Shown: piece by piece, positions 43,236 through 51,846 of the stretch
Layout: every line of letters begins with the position of its first letter
Numbering within the stretch: the first letter of the stretch is position 1
Source: Blastococcus sp. TBT05-19
GTDB taxonomy: Bacteria > Actinomycetota > Actinomycetes > Mycobacteriales > Geodermatophilaceae
Reading direction: 5' to 3'
Assembly: GCF_003319095.1 (NCBI RefSeq)
Contig: NZ_QOHI01000001.1
Coordinates: 682,001 to 746,000 of the forward strand
Length of the DNA: 64,000 nucleotides
Position numbers and translations under genes: made by a program
The notes under the pieces: model-generated
Databases searched by the model: none
What the model saw: the letters and a program-made list of their open reading frames with translations, nothing else
Told to the model about the DNA's origin: nothing

Positions 43236-44354
43236 TCAGAACGCGTAGCGGATCCGCAGCCAGGGCGTGGTCGCGGCGACCAGCTCCTGCAGCCGGCCGA
43301 GCGCGGCCCGCTTCACGCCCGCCCGGTACCGCACGTTGTCCTGCCCGTTCTGGCTGCGCTTGGGCTCCTGCAGCCCGGGCCGCCACAGCAGCTCCTCGGC
43401 CGTCGGGTGCCAGCCCAGGTTCACCTCGTGCAGCGCCTCGTTGTGCGTCAGCATGATCACCTCCGCGGCCGCCTGGGCCTTCGCGGCCGGCGACAGGACG
43501 TCGTCCAGCTCCCGCAGCAGGCCGGTCCACGCCTCCTCCCAGCCGTCGCGGAGCACGACGGGGGAGAGGTTCAGGTGCACCTCGTACCCGGCCTCGACGA
43601 AGTCGTCGATCGCGGCGATCCGCTCGGCCACCCGGCTGGTGCGCACGTCCAGCACCCGGGCGTCGTCGTCGGGCATGACCGAGAACCGGATGCGCGTGCG
43701 CCCGGCCGGGTCCAGGTCGAGCAGCTGCCGGTTGACGTACTTGGTCGCGAACGAGGCCTTGGCCGTCGGCAGGCCGCGGAACGTGCCGATCAGGTCGGCG
43801 ACGTTGTCGCTCACCAGCGCGTCCACCGAGCAGTCGCTGTTCTCCCCGATGTCGTAGACCCAGCTGTCCCGGTCGCACTGGTTGGGCTCGCCCTTCGGTC
43901 CCTGGCGGGCGACGTGCCGGCGGAGGTGCGCGGTGATCTGCTCGATGTTGGTGAACACCGTGATCGGGTTGGCGAAGCCCTTGCGCCGCGGCACGTAGCA
44001 GTAGGCGCAGGCCATGGCGCAGCCGTTCGCCAGGCCCGGGGCGATGAAGTCGGCGGAGCGGCCGTTGGGCCGGGTGGTCAGACCCTTCCGGACGCCGAGC
44101 ACCAGCGTCTCGGTCTTGATCCGGACCCAGCGGTCCACGTTGCCGGCGTTGCCGTGCAGCTCCGGGATCTGCCAGTGCGAGGGCACCTCGACCACCTCGG
44201 CGTCGGGGAACCGGCCGAGCACCTGGCGGCCGCGGGGCGATGCCAGCGCGGCGGGCTCGGCGTAGACGCGCCGCACCTGCAGCAGCCGGTTGGGCGGCAT
44301 CGGGGTGGGCGGAGGAGCGACGTCGAAGAGCGCGAGCGGCTCGGCGGCGGCCAT
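43236..44354 (-). CDS. spore photoproduct lyase family radical SAM protein
   Basis: 372 residues from ATG 44354. CAMACAYCYVPRR provides the CxxxCxxC radical-SAM cluster; LANGC before it, FSVMPDDDARVLDVRTSRVAERIAAID, YEVHLNLSPVVL and a C-terminal YRAGVKR, LRIRYAF resemble the actinobacterial SPL family (TIGR03886-like). True SPL repairs spore thymine dimers; whether this member acts on DNA is not known, but the role fits a sun- and desiccation-exposed bacterium. An upstream ATG (44447) exists, but its added residues look non-coding. Same strand as the PP2C and crtI-like genes. Confidence 0.8.
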   Translation of the reverse strand: MAAAEPLALFDVAPPPTPMPPNRLLQVRRVYAEPAALASPRGRQVLGRFPDAEVVEVPSHWQIPELHGNAGNVDRWVRIKTETLVLGVRKGLTTRPNGRSADFIAPGLANGCAMACAYCYVPRRKGFANPITVFTNIEQITAHLRRHVARQGPKGEPNQCDRDSWVYDIGENSDCSVDALVSDNVADLIGTFRGLPTAKASFATKYVNRQLLDLDPAGRTRIRFSVMPDDDARVLDVRTSRVAERIAAIDDFVEAGYEVHLNLSPVVLRDGWEEAWTGLLRELDDVLSPAAKAQAAAEVIMLTHNEALHEVNLGWHPTAEELLWRPGLQEPKRSQNGQDNVRYRAGVKRAALGRLQELVAATTPWLRIRYAF

Positions 44355-44488
44355 GCAGGGTGCAGCGCCGTCGTCCGGGGAGGCATTCCGGGCCGTCCGC
44401 GCGTCGGACCTGCGGTTGCGCGCCTCCCGGCGCGGGCACCCTCGCACGGAGCGGCACCCGGCACGGGGTGCCCGACGACGGGAGTCCC

Positions 44489-45673
44489 ATGAAGGCAGTG
44501 ACCTGGCACGGACAGCGCGACGTACGGGTCGAGGACGTCCCCGACCCCTTCGTCCAGGAGCCGACCGACGCCGTCATCCGGGTGACGACGTCGAACATCT
44601 GCGGCTCGGACCTGCACCTCTACGAGCCGCTGTCGCCCTTCATGGGCGTGGGGAACATCCTCGGCCACGAGAACATGGGCCAGGTCGTGGAGGTCGGGTC
44701 GGCCGTCACTACCCTGAAGGTCGGCGACCGGGTGTCCATCCCGTTCCAGATCTCCTGCGGGCACTGCTGGATGTGCCAGCAGCAGCTGTACACCCAGTGC
44801 GAGACCACCCAGGTGCGCGAGCACGGCACGGGTGCGGCGCTGTTCGGGTTCTCCAAGCTCTACGGCGAGGTCGCCGGCGGTCAGGCGGAGTACCTGCGGG
44901 TGCCGCAGGCCCAGTTCACGCACATCCCGCTGCCCGACGGCCCGCCGGACGACCGGTTCGCCTACCTGTCGGACATCCTGCCGACCGCCTGGCAGGGCGT
45001 GGAGTACGCCGCGGTGCCCGAGGGCGGCACCCTCGTCGTCCTGGGTCTCGGGCCGATCGGTGACTTCGCCTGCCGGATCGCCCAGCACAAGGGCTACCGG
45101 GTGATCGGCGTGGACCTGGTGCCCGAGCGCCTGGAGCGCGTGCGGGCCCGCGGTGTCGAGGTGGTGGACCTCAACGAGGTCGAGTCGATCGGCGACGCCA
45201 TCCGCGACATGACCAGCGGTCGCGGCCCGGACTCCGTGCTCGACGCCGTCGGCATGGAGGCGCACGGGTCGCCGGCCACGAGCTTCGTGCAGAAGGCGGC
45301 CGGCCTGCTGCCGAAGGCGGTCTCCGCGCCGCTCATGGAGCACGCCGGCGTCGACCGGCTCAACGCGCTCTACTCCGCGATCGACATCGTCCGGCGCGGC
45401 GGCACCATCTCGCTGTCCGGCGTCTACGGCGGTGCCGCGGACCCGATGCCGCTGATGACGATGTTCGACAAGCAGATCCAGCTGCGCATGGGCCAGTGCA
45501 ACATCAAGCGCTGGATCCCCGAGATCATGCCGCTGCTGACCGACGCCGACCCGCTCGGCGTGGACACCTTCGCCACCCACCGGGTGCCGCTGTCGCAGGC
45601 GCCGGAGATGTACGCGAAGTTCCAGAAGAAGCAGGACGGCGTGATCAAGGTGCAGCTCAAGCCGGAGCTCTGA
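44489..45673 (+). CDS. zinc-dependent alcohol dehydrogenase (formaldehyde dehydrogenase-like)
   Basis: 394 residues, medium-chain dehydrogenase. Catalytic Zn ligands in SNICGSDLH and LGHENMGQV; structural Zn site CGHCWMCQQQLYTQC; NAD(P) fold VVLGLGPIGDFACRIA. The long C-terminal half (DFA...VDLVPERLERVRARG..., AIDIVRRGGTISLSGVYGG) resembles glutathione-independent formaldehyde dehydrogenase relatives. Substrate unknown. GGAGT lies before ATG. Divergent from the SPL-like gene. Confidence 0.88.
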   Translation: MKAVTWHGQRDVRVEDVPDPFVQEPTDAVIRVTTSNICGSDLHLYEPLSPFMGVGNILGHENMGQVVEVGSAVTTLKVGDRVSIPFQISCGHCWMCQQQLYTQCETTQVREHGTGAALFGFSKLYGEVAGGQAEYLRVPQAQFTHIPLPDGPPDDRFAYLSDILPTAWQGVEYAAVPEGGTLVVLGLGPIGDFACRIAQHKGYRVIGVDLVPERLERVRARGVEVVDLNEVESIGDAIRDMTSGRGPDSVLDAVGMEAHGSPATSFVQKAAGLLPKAVSAPLMEHAGVDRLNALYSAIDIVRRGGTISLSGVYGGAADPMPLMTMFDKQIQLRMGQCNIKRWIPEIMPLLTDADPLGVDTFATHRVPLSQAPEMYAKFQKKQDGVIKVQLKPEL

Positions 45674-45707
45674 CCCCGGTTCACCGGCGCAGTGCGAGAC
45701 TGCGCCG

Positions 45708-46472
45708 GTGAGCAGCACCGTCGACCTCAACGCCGACCTCGGCGAGGGCTTCGGCGTGTGGCGGCTCGGCGACGACGACGCCCTGCTCGAGGTCGTCAGC
45801 AGCGCCAACGTCGCCTGCGGCTTCCACGCCGGTGACCCCCTGACCATGCGCCGCGTCACCAGCGCCGCGGTGGCCGCCGGGGTCGCGGTCGGGGCGCAGG
45901 TCTCCTACCGGGACCTGGCCGGGTTCGGACGGCGGTTCGTCGACGTCGCGCCCGCGGAGCTGACCGCCGACGTCCTCTACCAGCTGGCGGCGCTCGACGG
46001 CATGGCCCGGGCCGCCGGCGGGCGGGTCACCTACGTCAAGCCGCACGGCGCGCTGTACAACGCCGTCGTGCACCACGAGGCCCAGGCGCGGGCGGTCCTC
46101 GAGGCGGTCGCCGGCTACGACCGGGAGCTCGCCGTGCTGGGTCTGCCCGGCTCGGCGTTCCTGCGGCTGGCCGAGGACGCCGGCCTGCGCACGGTGGGCG
46201 AGGGGTTCGCCGACCGCGGCTACACCGCCGAGGGCACGCTGGTCCCGCGCGGGGAGCCGGGCGCGCTGGTGCACGACCCGGCCGACGTCGCCGAGCGGGC
46301 CGTGCGGATGGCCGTCGAGGGCAGCGTGACCGCCGTCGACGGCAGCACCGTGCCGGTGGCGGTCGAGTCGGTCTGCGTGCACGGCGACACCCCGGGCGCC
46401 GTCGTCCTGGCCCGTTCGGTGCGGGCGGCGCTGGAGGCGGCCGGGCTGGTCGTGGCCCCCTTCGCGCCCTGA
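45708..46472 (+). CDS. pxpA: 5-oxoprolinase subunit A (LamB/YcsF)
   Basis: 254 residues. VDLNADLGEGFGVW, VACGFHAGDPLTM and VKPHGALYN are the LamB/YcsF signatures; C-terminal VCVHGDTPGA follows. With PxpB and PxpC it hydrolyses 5-oxoproline to glutamate using ATP. Its partners are on the same strand at 48.5-49.9 kb, separated by two genes on the opposite strand, so it is transcribed apart from them. GTG start, no strong ribosome-binding site visible. Confidence 0.92.
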   Translation: MSSTVDLNADLGEGFGVWRLGDDDALLEVVSSANVACGFHAGDPLTMRRVTSAAVAAGVAVGAQVSYRDLAGFGRRFVDVAPAELTADVLYQLAALDGMARAAGGRVTYVKPHGALYNAVVHHEAQARAVLEAVAGYDRELAVLGLPGSAFLRLAEDAGLRTVGEGFADRGYTAEGTLVPRGEPGALVHDPADVAERAVRMAVEGSVTAVDGSTVPVAVESVCVHGDTPGAVVLARSVRAALEAAGLVVAPFAP

Positions 46473-46476
46473 GGGG

Positions 46477-47205
46477 TCAGCGCGCCGGACGCAGGTCCGC
46501 CGTGCCCAGGCGCCCGGTGAGGAGGTCGGCGGCGACGTCGTCCACCGTCCGGCCGGCCGCGGCGGCGTCCGCGCGGAGCAGGGCGAGGGCCTCCTCGGAG
46601 GGCACGTCGAGGTCCATGCTGACCCGGCCCATCGCCTCCCAGACGCGGGACCGGTCGCGGGTGGCCGGGCCGTGGAGGAAGGCGGGGCCGCCCTCCGGGG
46701 GCCACGCCCCCCAGACGGTCGCGTCGCTCAGGGCGGCGCTGACAAGCTCGCCGACGGCCGTCGCGGCGAAGACGTCCAGCCCGGCGAGCGCGTCGCTGCG
46801 CCGCAGGTAGAGGTCCATGGCGCCGGTGCCCCAGGGCGCCGGGCCCAGCGGCAGCGCGACCACCGCGCGGAACGGCGTCCTCGACCGGAGCAGCTCGGTG
46901 AAGGCGGGCCACCGGCGGCCCAGCTCCTGCTCGTCGGCGATCACCGGCTGACCGTTGGCGCGGGCGGTGCGGCACGGTCCCTCACCGGCGGTGAACTGCA
47001 TGCGTTCGGCGGTGCTCGCGTCGTCGCCCCCGGCTCCCAGCGGCAGCCAGTGCCCGAGCTGCGAGGCCAGCCCCAGCCCGGCGGCGTCGACACCGAGGAC
47101 GGCGGCGGCGGCACGGCTCAGCCGGACCGGCAGCAGCTCGGGGCCGGCGATCGCGGGGTCGGACACCTCGCCCAGGGCGGCGGCGAAGCGGTCGGCGATG
47201 GTCAC
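46477..47205 (-). CDS. GAF-ANTAR RNA-binding regulator
   Basis: 242 residues. N-terminal GAF-like sensor (ADRFAAALGEVSDPAIAGPELLPVRLSRAAAAVLGVDAAGL... EGPCRTARANGQPVI) and C-terminal ANTAR domain (VWEAMGRVSMDLDVPSEEALALLRADAAAAGRTVDDVAADLL). ANTAR proteins bind paired hairpins in mRNA leaders to prevent termination. GTG at 47203-47205 is the best start; the open frame upstream lacks protein character. It lies between pxpA and the membrane protein gene; targets unknown. Confidence 0.82.
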   Translation of the reverse strand: MTIADRFAAALGEVSDPAIAGPELLPVRLSRAAAAVLGVDAAGLGLASQLGHWLPLGAGGDDASTAERMQFTAGEGPCRTARANGQPVIADEQELGRRWPAFTELLRSRTPFRAVVALPLGPAPWGTGAMDLYLRRSDALAGLDVFAATAVGELVSAALSDATVWGAWPPEGGPAFLHGPATRDRSRVWEAMGRVSMDLDVPSEEALALLRADAAAAGRTVDDVAADLLTGRLGTADLRPAR

Positions 47206-47255
47206 ACCCGAGTGTCCCGCGCCGGATGGCGTGCCACACGTCGTGGCGTCCCGCC

Positions 47256-48371
47256 TCAGGAGGAGGAGCGCTCCGGCCGGTAGGTGTAGGCCGCCTCGCG
47301 CACCGTGTCGTCGTCCTCCAGCCCGGCGCCCAGCGCGCCCCCGACCGTGGCGAGGGAACAGGTGAGCCAGGCCAGCTCCAGGTAGTCGGAGAACGAGGCC
47401 GGGTGCCCGAGCCCCCCGCTGAACAACGGTTCCACCACGAGGAACAGCGCGCCGAGCAGCGCGAGCACGAAGAGCGCCAGGTACAGCGAGAGGACGCCGA
47501 TGGCGACCGTCGCCGCCGTCGCGATGTTGAACAGCACCACCTGCTTGCGCACCCGGCGCGACCTCGGCCGCTCCCACATCTCGGCGCCCACGATCAGCGT
47601 GACGGCGATGGCGACCACCGAGCCCACGCCCACCAGCAGCAGCCGCAGCCAGCCGAAGGCGTCGGCCAGCTGCCAGATGTCGGGGGTGATCAACGCGAAC
47701 ACCCCGGCGGCGATCGCGGCGGTGAGCGCTCGGGACAGCCGCACCGCCAGCCGCCACGGTCGGTTGGCCCGCACCATGCCGCTGAGCAGCCGGAGGTTGC
47801 CCGAGATCACCCGCGCGGTGAACCGCACGCCCTCGACCGAGTCGGCGGGGTCTGTGGCCAGCTGCCGCAGCCGCCGGGCCAGGTCCGCACGGTCGCCGGG
47901 GTCCTCGGGGTCGTCGCCGCCGTCGCTCACCAGGGCCTGGACCAGCCCCACCGCCGTGTCCAGCGCCCGCTTGCGCCGGCCCACCGCCCCGAGGGCCGGG
48001 AGGGACAGCACCCCGACGCCGTGCAGCGGGCTGGCGTGGCCGGTGACCGGCCGGCGGTCGACCTCCAGGGGGACGTCGGTGAGGCACAGCGCCAGGTCCC
48101 AGTCGGCCGACAGCAGCCGCTCGCGGGTGGCGGCCACCAGCTCGGCGTCGTCGGCGGGTGGCTGGACCAGCCCGTCCTCGACCGTCGGCACCTGCCAGGT
48201 GACCTCCGGGTGCCGGGCGCCGAGCTCGGCGGCGAGGTCGGCGGCGAGCCCCTGCGCCAGCTGCGCGGGTGCGCCGGGCGCGGCCACCAGACCGACCACG
48301 ACAACGGGTGCGACCGCCTGGGCCATCTCGTCGGCCTCCCTCTCGTCCAGGGGCACGTCGGGCAGGCTCAC
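47256..48371 (-). CDS. membrane protein of unknown function
   Basis: 371 residues. The N-terminal 180 residues are soluble (VVVVGLVAAPGAPAQLAQGLAADLAAELGARHPEVTW, later LCLTDVPLEVDRRPV) and are followed by four or five membrane helices (LTAAIAAGVFALITPDIWQL, LRLLLVGVGSVVAIAVTLIVGAEM, VVLFNIATAATVAIGVLSLYLALFVLALLGALFLVVEPL). No family recognised with certainty. Located upstream of the GAF-ANTAR gene on the same strand and divergent from pxpBC. GTG start at 48369-48371. Confidence 0.7.
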   Translation of the reverse strand: MSLPDVPLDEREADEMAQAVAPVVVVGLVAAPGAPAQLAQGLAADLAAELGARHPEVTWQVPTVEDGLVQPPADDAELVAATRERLLSADWDLALCLTDVPLEVDRRPVTGHASPLHGVGVLSLPALGAVGRRKRALDTAVGLVQALVSDGGDDPEDPGDRADLARRLRQLATDPADSVEGVRFTARVISGNLRLLSGMVRANRPWRLAVRLSRALTAAIAAGVFALITPDIWQLADAFGWLRLLLVGVGSVVAIAVTLIVGAEMWERPRSRRVRKQVVLFNIATAATVAIGVLSLYLALFVLALLGALFLVVEPLFSGGLGHPASFSDYLELAWLTCSLATVGGALGAGLEDDDTVREAAYTYRPERSSS

Positions 48372-48454
48372 GGCAGCTGAGCATTCCAGGCGGGCGGCGG
48401 GTCGGTGGAGCCGGAGCCCCCGGGAGAGCCGCAGGTCACGCTCCCGGGTGAGCG

Positions 48455-49090
48455 ATGCCCGATCATGGGCGGGTGCTGGGTGAGCGGGCCGTCCCCTACG
48501 GCGACCGGGCGGTCCTCGTCGACGCCGATCCGGGCGACGTCGCGGGTCTGCACGCGGCGCTGGTCGTCGATCCGCTGCCGGGGCAGGTCGACCTCGTCCC
48601 GGCCGCGCGCACGCTGCTCGTCGTCCTCGACCGGCCGCCCACCGAGCTCGACCTCGCCACCCTGCGCCGGCTCCGGCCCGCGCCGGCCGACGCGGACCGG
48701 CCGCGCCGGGATCCCGTGGAGGTCCCGGTGGTCTTCGACGGCCCCGACCTCGCCGACGTCGCCGGGCTGACCGGCACCGCGGTGCCCGACCTGGTGGCGC
48801 GGCTCACCGGCACGGAGCTCACCGTGGCCTTCGGCGGCTTCGCACCCGGGTTCGGCTACCTCACCGGGCTGCCGGCGGAGGTGCACGTGCCCCGCCGGGC
48901 CACGCCGCGCACCCGCGTCCCGGCCGGCGCCGTCGGGCTCGCCGGCCCCTACGCGGGCATCTACCCGCGGGCCTCACCGGGCGGCTGGCAGCTGGTCGGC
49001 CGCACGGAGCTGGTGCTCTTCGACGTCGACCGGGACCCGCCGGCGCTGCTGTCGCCGGGGACCCCCGTCCGGCTGCGGGCGGTGGGCTGA
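48455..49090 (+). CDS. pxpB: 5-oxoprolinase subunit B (KipI-like)
   Basis: 211 residues. VPYGDRAVLVD, a VPVVFDGPDL...LTG block and GGFAPGFGYLTGLP (GFxPGFxYL) mark the KipI/AHS1 family. It works with PxpA and PxpC. ATG at 48455 or GTG at 48473 are both possible starts; neither has a strong ribosome-binding site. Stop abuts the pxpC start with no gap. Confidence 0.9.
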   Translation: MPDHGRVLGERAVPYGDRAVLVDADPGDVAGLHAALVVDPLPGQVDLVPAARTLLVVLDRPPTELDLATLRRLRPAPADADRPRRDPVEVPVVFDGPDLADVAGLTGTAVPDLVARLTGTELTVAFGGFAPGFGYLTGLPAEVHVPRRATPRTRVPAGAVGLAGPYAGIYPRASPGGWQLVGRTELVLFDVDRDPPALLSPGTPVRLRAVG

Positions 49091-49942
49091 GTGCTGGAGG
49101 TGCTGGCCACGGGGCCGCTGGCCACGGTGCAGGACGGCGGCCGGCCCGGCTGGGCCGGCATCGGCGTGACCCGGTCCGGTGCCGCCGACCGCGCCTCCGC
49201 GGCGCTCGCCGGACGGCTGGTGGGCAACGACCCGGACGCCGCCGTCCTCGAGGTGACCGCGGGCGGCCTGCGGGTGCGCGCCGGGCGGACCCTGCTCGTG
49301 GCGCTCACCGGAGCGCCGGCGCAGCCGCGGGTGGACGGACGTCCCGCGCCCTGGAACTCACCGTTCCCGCTGGCCGCCGGCGCCGAGCTCGCGCTCGGCA
49401 CGCCCGCCGCGGGGCTGCGCAGCTACCTCGCGGTGCGCGGTGGCATCGACGTGCCGCCGGTGCTCGGGTCGCGCAGCACCGACACGCTCTCCGGTCTGGG
49501 GCCGGCGCCGCTGCGCGCCGGGGACCTCCTGCCGATCGGCGGACCGGGGGAGGACCAGCCGGTCGTCGACGTGGCCCCCGTCCCGCCGCCCGGTCCAGAC
49601 CCCGTGCTCCGGGTGCTGCCCGGTCCGCGGCGCGACTGGCTGGCACCGTCGGCCTGGCGGGCGCTGACGACGGCGGAGTGGACGGTCGGGACGGCGAGCG
49701 ACCGCGTGGGGCTGCGGCTGGCGGGGCCGTTCCTGGATCGGGCGCGCGACGACGAGCTGCCGAGCGAGGGGCTGGTGCCCGGGGCGCTGCAGGTGCCGCC
49801 CGACGGTGCGCCGGTGCTCTTCCTGGCCGACCACCCGGTCACCGGCGGCTACCCGGTGCTCGCCGTCGTCGCGACGACCGACCTCCCTGCGGCGGCGCAG
49901 CTGCGGCCCGGCGACCCGCTGCGGTTCCGGCCGGTGCGCTGA
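49091..49942 (+). CDS. pxpC: 5-oxoprolinase subunit C (KipA-like)
   Basis: 283 residues. ATVQDGGRPGWAGIGVTRSGAADRASAALA is the AHS2/KipA opening; the C-terminus PVLFLADHPVTGGYPVLAVV is typical. Third subunit of the 5-oxoprolinase complex. GTG immediately follows the pxpB stop. It converges with btuD (2 bp between stops). Confidence 0.9.
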   Translation: MLEVLATGPLATVQDGGRPGWAGIGVTRSGAADRASAALAGRLVGNDPDAAVLEVTAGGLRVRAGRTLLVALTGAPAQPRVDGRPAPWNSPFPLAAGAELALGTPAAGLRSYLAVRGGIDVPPVLGSRSTDTLSGLGPAPLRAGDLLPIGGPGEDQPVVDVAPVPPPGPDPVLRVLPGPRRDWLAPSAWRALTTAEWTVGTASDRVGLRLAGPFLDRARDDELPSEGLVPGALQVPPDGAPVLFLADHPVTGGYPVLAVVATTDLPAAAQLRPGDPLRFRPVR

Positions 49943-49944
49943 GG

Positions 49945-50739
49945 TCAGCCGGCGGAGCGGACGGGGAGCACGGCCGGGCCCGAGCGGCCCTGGACGACCT
50001 CTGCCCGGGCGCCGTAGTGCGCGCTCAGCGCCTCGGGGGTGAGCACCTCGGCGGGCGTGCCCTCCGCGACGATCCGCCCCTCGGAGAGCAGCGCCAGCCG
50101 GTCGGCGTACTGACCGGCGAGGGTGAGGTCGTGCAGCGTGCTGACGACGGTGAGCCCGTCCTGGCGGCGGAGCCGGTCGACCAGGTCGAGCACCTGCTGG
50201 GCGTGCCCGAGGTCCAGGGACGCCGTGGGTTCGTCGAGCAGCAGGACCCGCGGCTGCTGCGCCAGCGCCCGGGCCAGGACGGCCCGCTGCTGCTCACCGC
50301 CGGAGAGGGTCGACAGCAGCCGGTCGGCCAACGGCGAGAGGCCCAGGCGCTCCATGACGTCGGCGACCACCTGCCGGTCGACCCCGCGCGGGGCGGCCAG
50401 CAGGGGCCGGTGGGGGGTCCGGCCGAGGGTGACGTAGTCGGCGGTCGTCACGCCCTCGGGCAGGACCGGGATCTGGGGGGCGTAGGCCAGCGAGCGGGCG
50501 CGCTCCCGGCGGGGCATGCCGGTCGTCGGGACGCCGTCCACGCGCACCTGGCCCTGGTGGCGGTGGAACCCGAGCACCGAGCGCAGCAGCGTCGACTTGC
50601 CCGAGCCGTTGGGGCCGATGACCGCCAGCCAGCCGCCCGGTTCGACGGTCAGCCGGATCGAGTCCAGGACCTGCCGGCGGCCGTAGCCGGTCGACAGCCC
50701 GACGACCTCGACCCGCGCGCCGCTGCCGGGCGTGCTCAT
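49945..50739 (-). CDS. btuD: vitamin B12 ABC transporter ATPase (BtuD-type)
   Basis: 264 residues. Walker A GPNGSGKST, signature LSGGEQQR, Walker B VLLLDEPTASLDL, switch His in LHDLTLAG. Belongs to the Fe-siderophore/B12 importer class. The cobalamin riboswitch upstream of the operon indicates B12 or a corrinoid as substrate. ATG overlaps the permease stop (ATGA). Confidence 0.88.
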   Translation of the reverse strand: MSTPGSGARVEVVGLSTGYGRRQVLDSIRLTVEPGGWLAVIGPNGSGKSTLLRSVLGFHRHQGQVRVDGVPTTGMPRRERARSLAYAPQIPVLPEGVTTADYVTLGRTPHRPLLAAPRGVDRQVVADVMERLGLSPLADRLLSTLSGGEQQRAVLARALAQQPRVLLLDEPTASLDLGHAQQVLDLVDRLRRQDGLTVVSTLHDLTLAGQYADRLALLSEGRIVAEGTPAEVLTPEALSAHYGARAEVVQGRSGPAVLPVRSAG

Positions 50740-51836
50740 CGCTGCCGCGCCCCGATCCACAGCAGGCCCGCGAAGAACGGTGCGCCGATGAAGGCGGTGA
50801 CCACGCCGATCGGCAGCTCGCCGGGGGCGATCACCACGCGCGCCACGACGTCGGTCAGGACGAGGAACGCGCCGCCGATGAGCAGCGAGACCGGCAGCAA
50901 CCGGGCGTTCGAGCCGCCGACGAAGCGGCGGGCGATGTGCGGCACGACCAGGCCGACGAAGCCGATCAGGCCGCTGACCGCGACCGCCGACGCGGTGGCC
51001 AGCGACGCGGCCACGATCACCAGCAGGCGGAGCCGGCCCGGGTGGACCCCGAGCGAGGAGGCCTCGTCGTCGCCCACCGCGAGCACGTCGAGCGCGCGGC
51101 CGCAGAGCAGCAGGACCAGGCAGGAGGCGCCGAGGTAGGGGAGCACCACCAGGACGTCGGACCACTGGGCCTTGCCGAGCTGCCCGAGCAGCCAGCCGTA
51201 GATCTCGCGCAGGTCGTCGGTGTTCTTCTGCTGCACCAGGGTCTGGCCCGCGGAGAGGAACGCGGCGACGGCGATGCCGGCCAGCAGCAGGGTGGGTCCG
51301 TGCGAGCCGCCGGTGACCGCGCCGAGGACCAGCGCGCACCCGACGCCCAGCAGCGCGCCGGCGAACGCGGCCAGCGGCACGATCCCCACGGGCCCGAGGG
51401 ACTGCACGGGGGAGTAGGCGATCACCAGCGTGGCGCCCAGGCCGGCGCCGGCGGCGGCGCCCAGCAGGTAGGGGTCGGCCAGCGGGTTGCGGAAGACGCC
51501 CTGGTACGCGGCGCCCGCGACAGCCAGGCCGGCGCCGACCAGCGCGGCCAGCAGGACGCGGGGCAGCCGCAGCTGCAGCAGCACCGCCTCCTGGGTGCCG
51601 CTGAGGCCGCCGGGCACGTCGATGCCCAGCGGCCCCAGGAGGCGGTCGAGCAGGGTGGCGACGACGGCGCCGGGGGCCAGCGGCAGCGCGCCGACCCACA
51701 CCCCGGCCAGCACGGCGAGCACGAGGGCCAGCCCGCTCCCGGCCAGGACCAGTCCCGGCCGGCGGCGCCCCCGGGGGGTCGCCGGCGCGGGGGCCCCGGG
51801 CCGGGAGCGGGTGCCGCTGCCCGCCGTCGCCGTCAT
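50736..51836 (-). CDS. btuC: vitamin B12 ABC transporter permease (BtuC/FecCD type)
   Basis: 366 residues with about ten membrane segments. LRLPRVLLAALVGAGLAVAGAAYQGVFRNPLADPYLLG and GLVVPHIARRFVGGSNARLLPVSLLIGGAFLVLTD are hallmarks of FecCD/BtuC permeases. N-terminus is a 25-residue Pro/Arg-rich tail. Forms the channel between the lipoprotein and the ATPase. ATG at 51834-51836. Confidence 0.9.
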   Translation of the reverse strand: MTATAGSGTRSRPGAPAPATPRGRRRPGLVLAGSGLALVLAVLAGVWVGALPLAPGAVVATLLDRLLGPLGIDVPGGLSGTQEAVLLQLRLPRVLLAALVGAGLAVAGAAYQGVFRNPLADPYLLGAAAGAGLGATLVIAYSPVQSLGPVGIVPLAAFAGALLGVGCALVLGAVTGGSHGPTLLLAGIAVAAFLSAGQTLVQQKNTDDLREIYGWLLGQLGKAQWSDVLVVLPYLGASCLVLLLCGRALDVLAVGDDEASSLGVHPGRLRLLVIVAASLATASAVAVSGLIGFVGLVVPHIARRFVGGSNARLLPVSLLIGGAFLVLTDVVARVVIAPGELPIGVVTAFIGAPFFAGLLWIGARQR

Positions 51837-51846
51837 CGCCGGTCGC

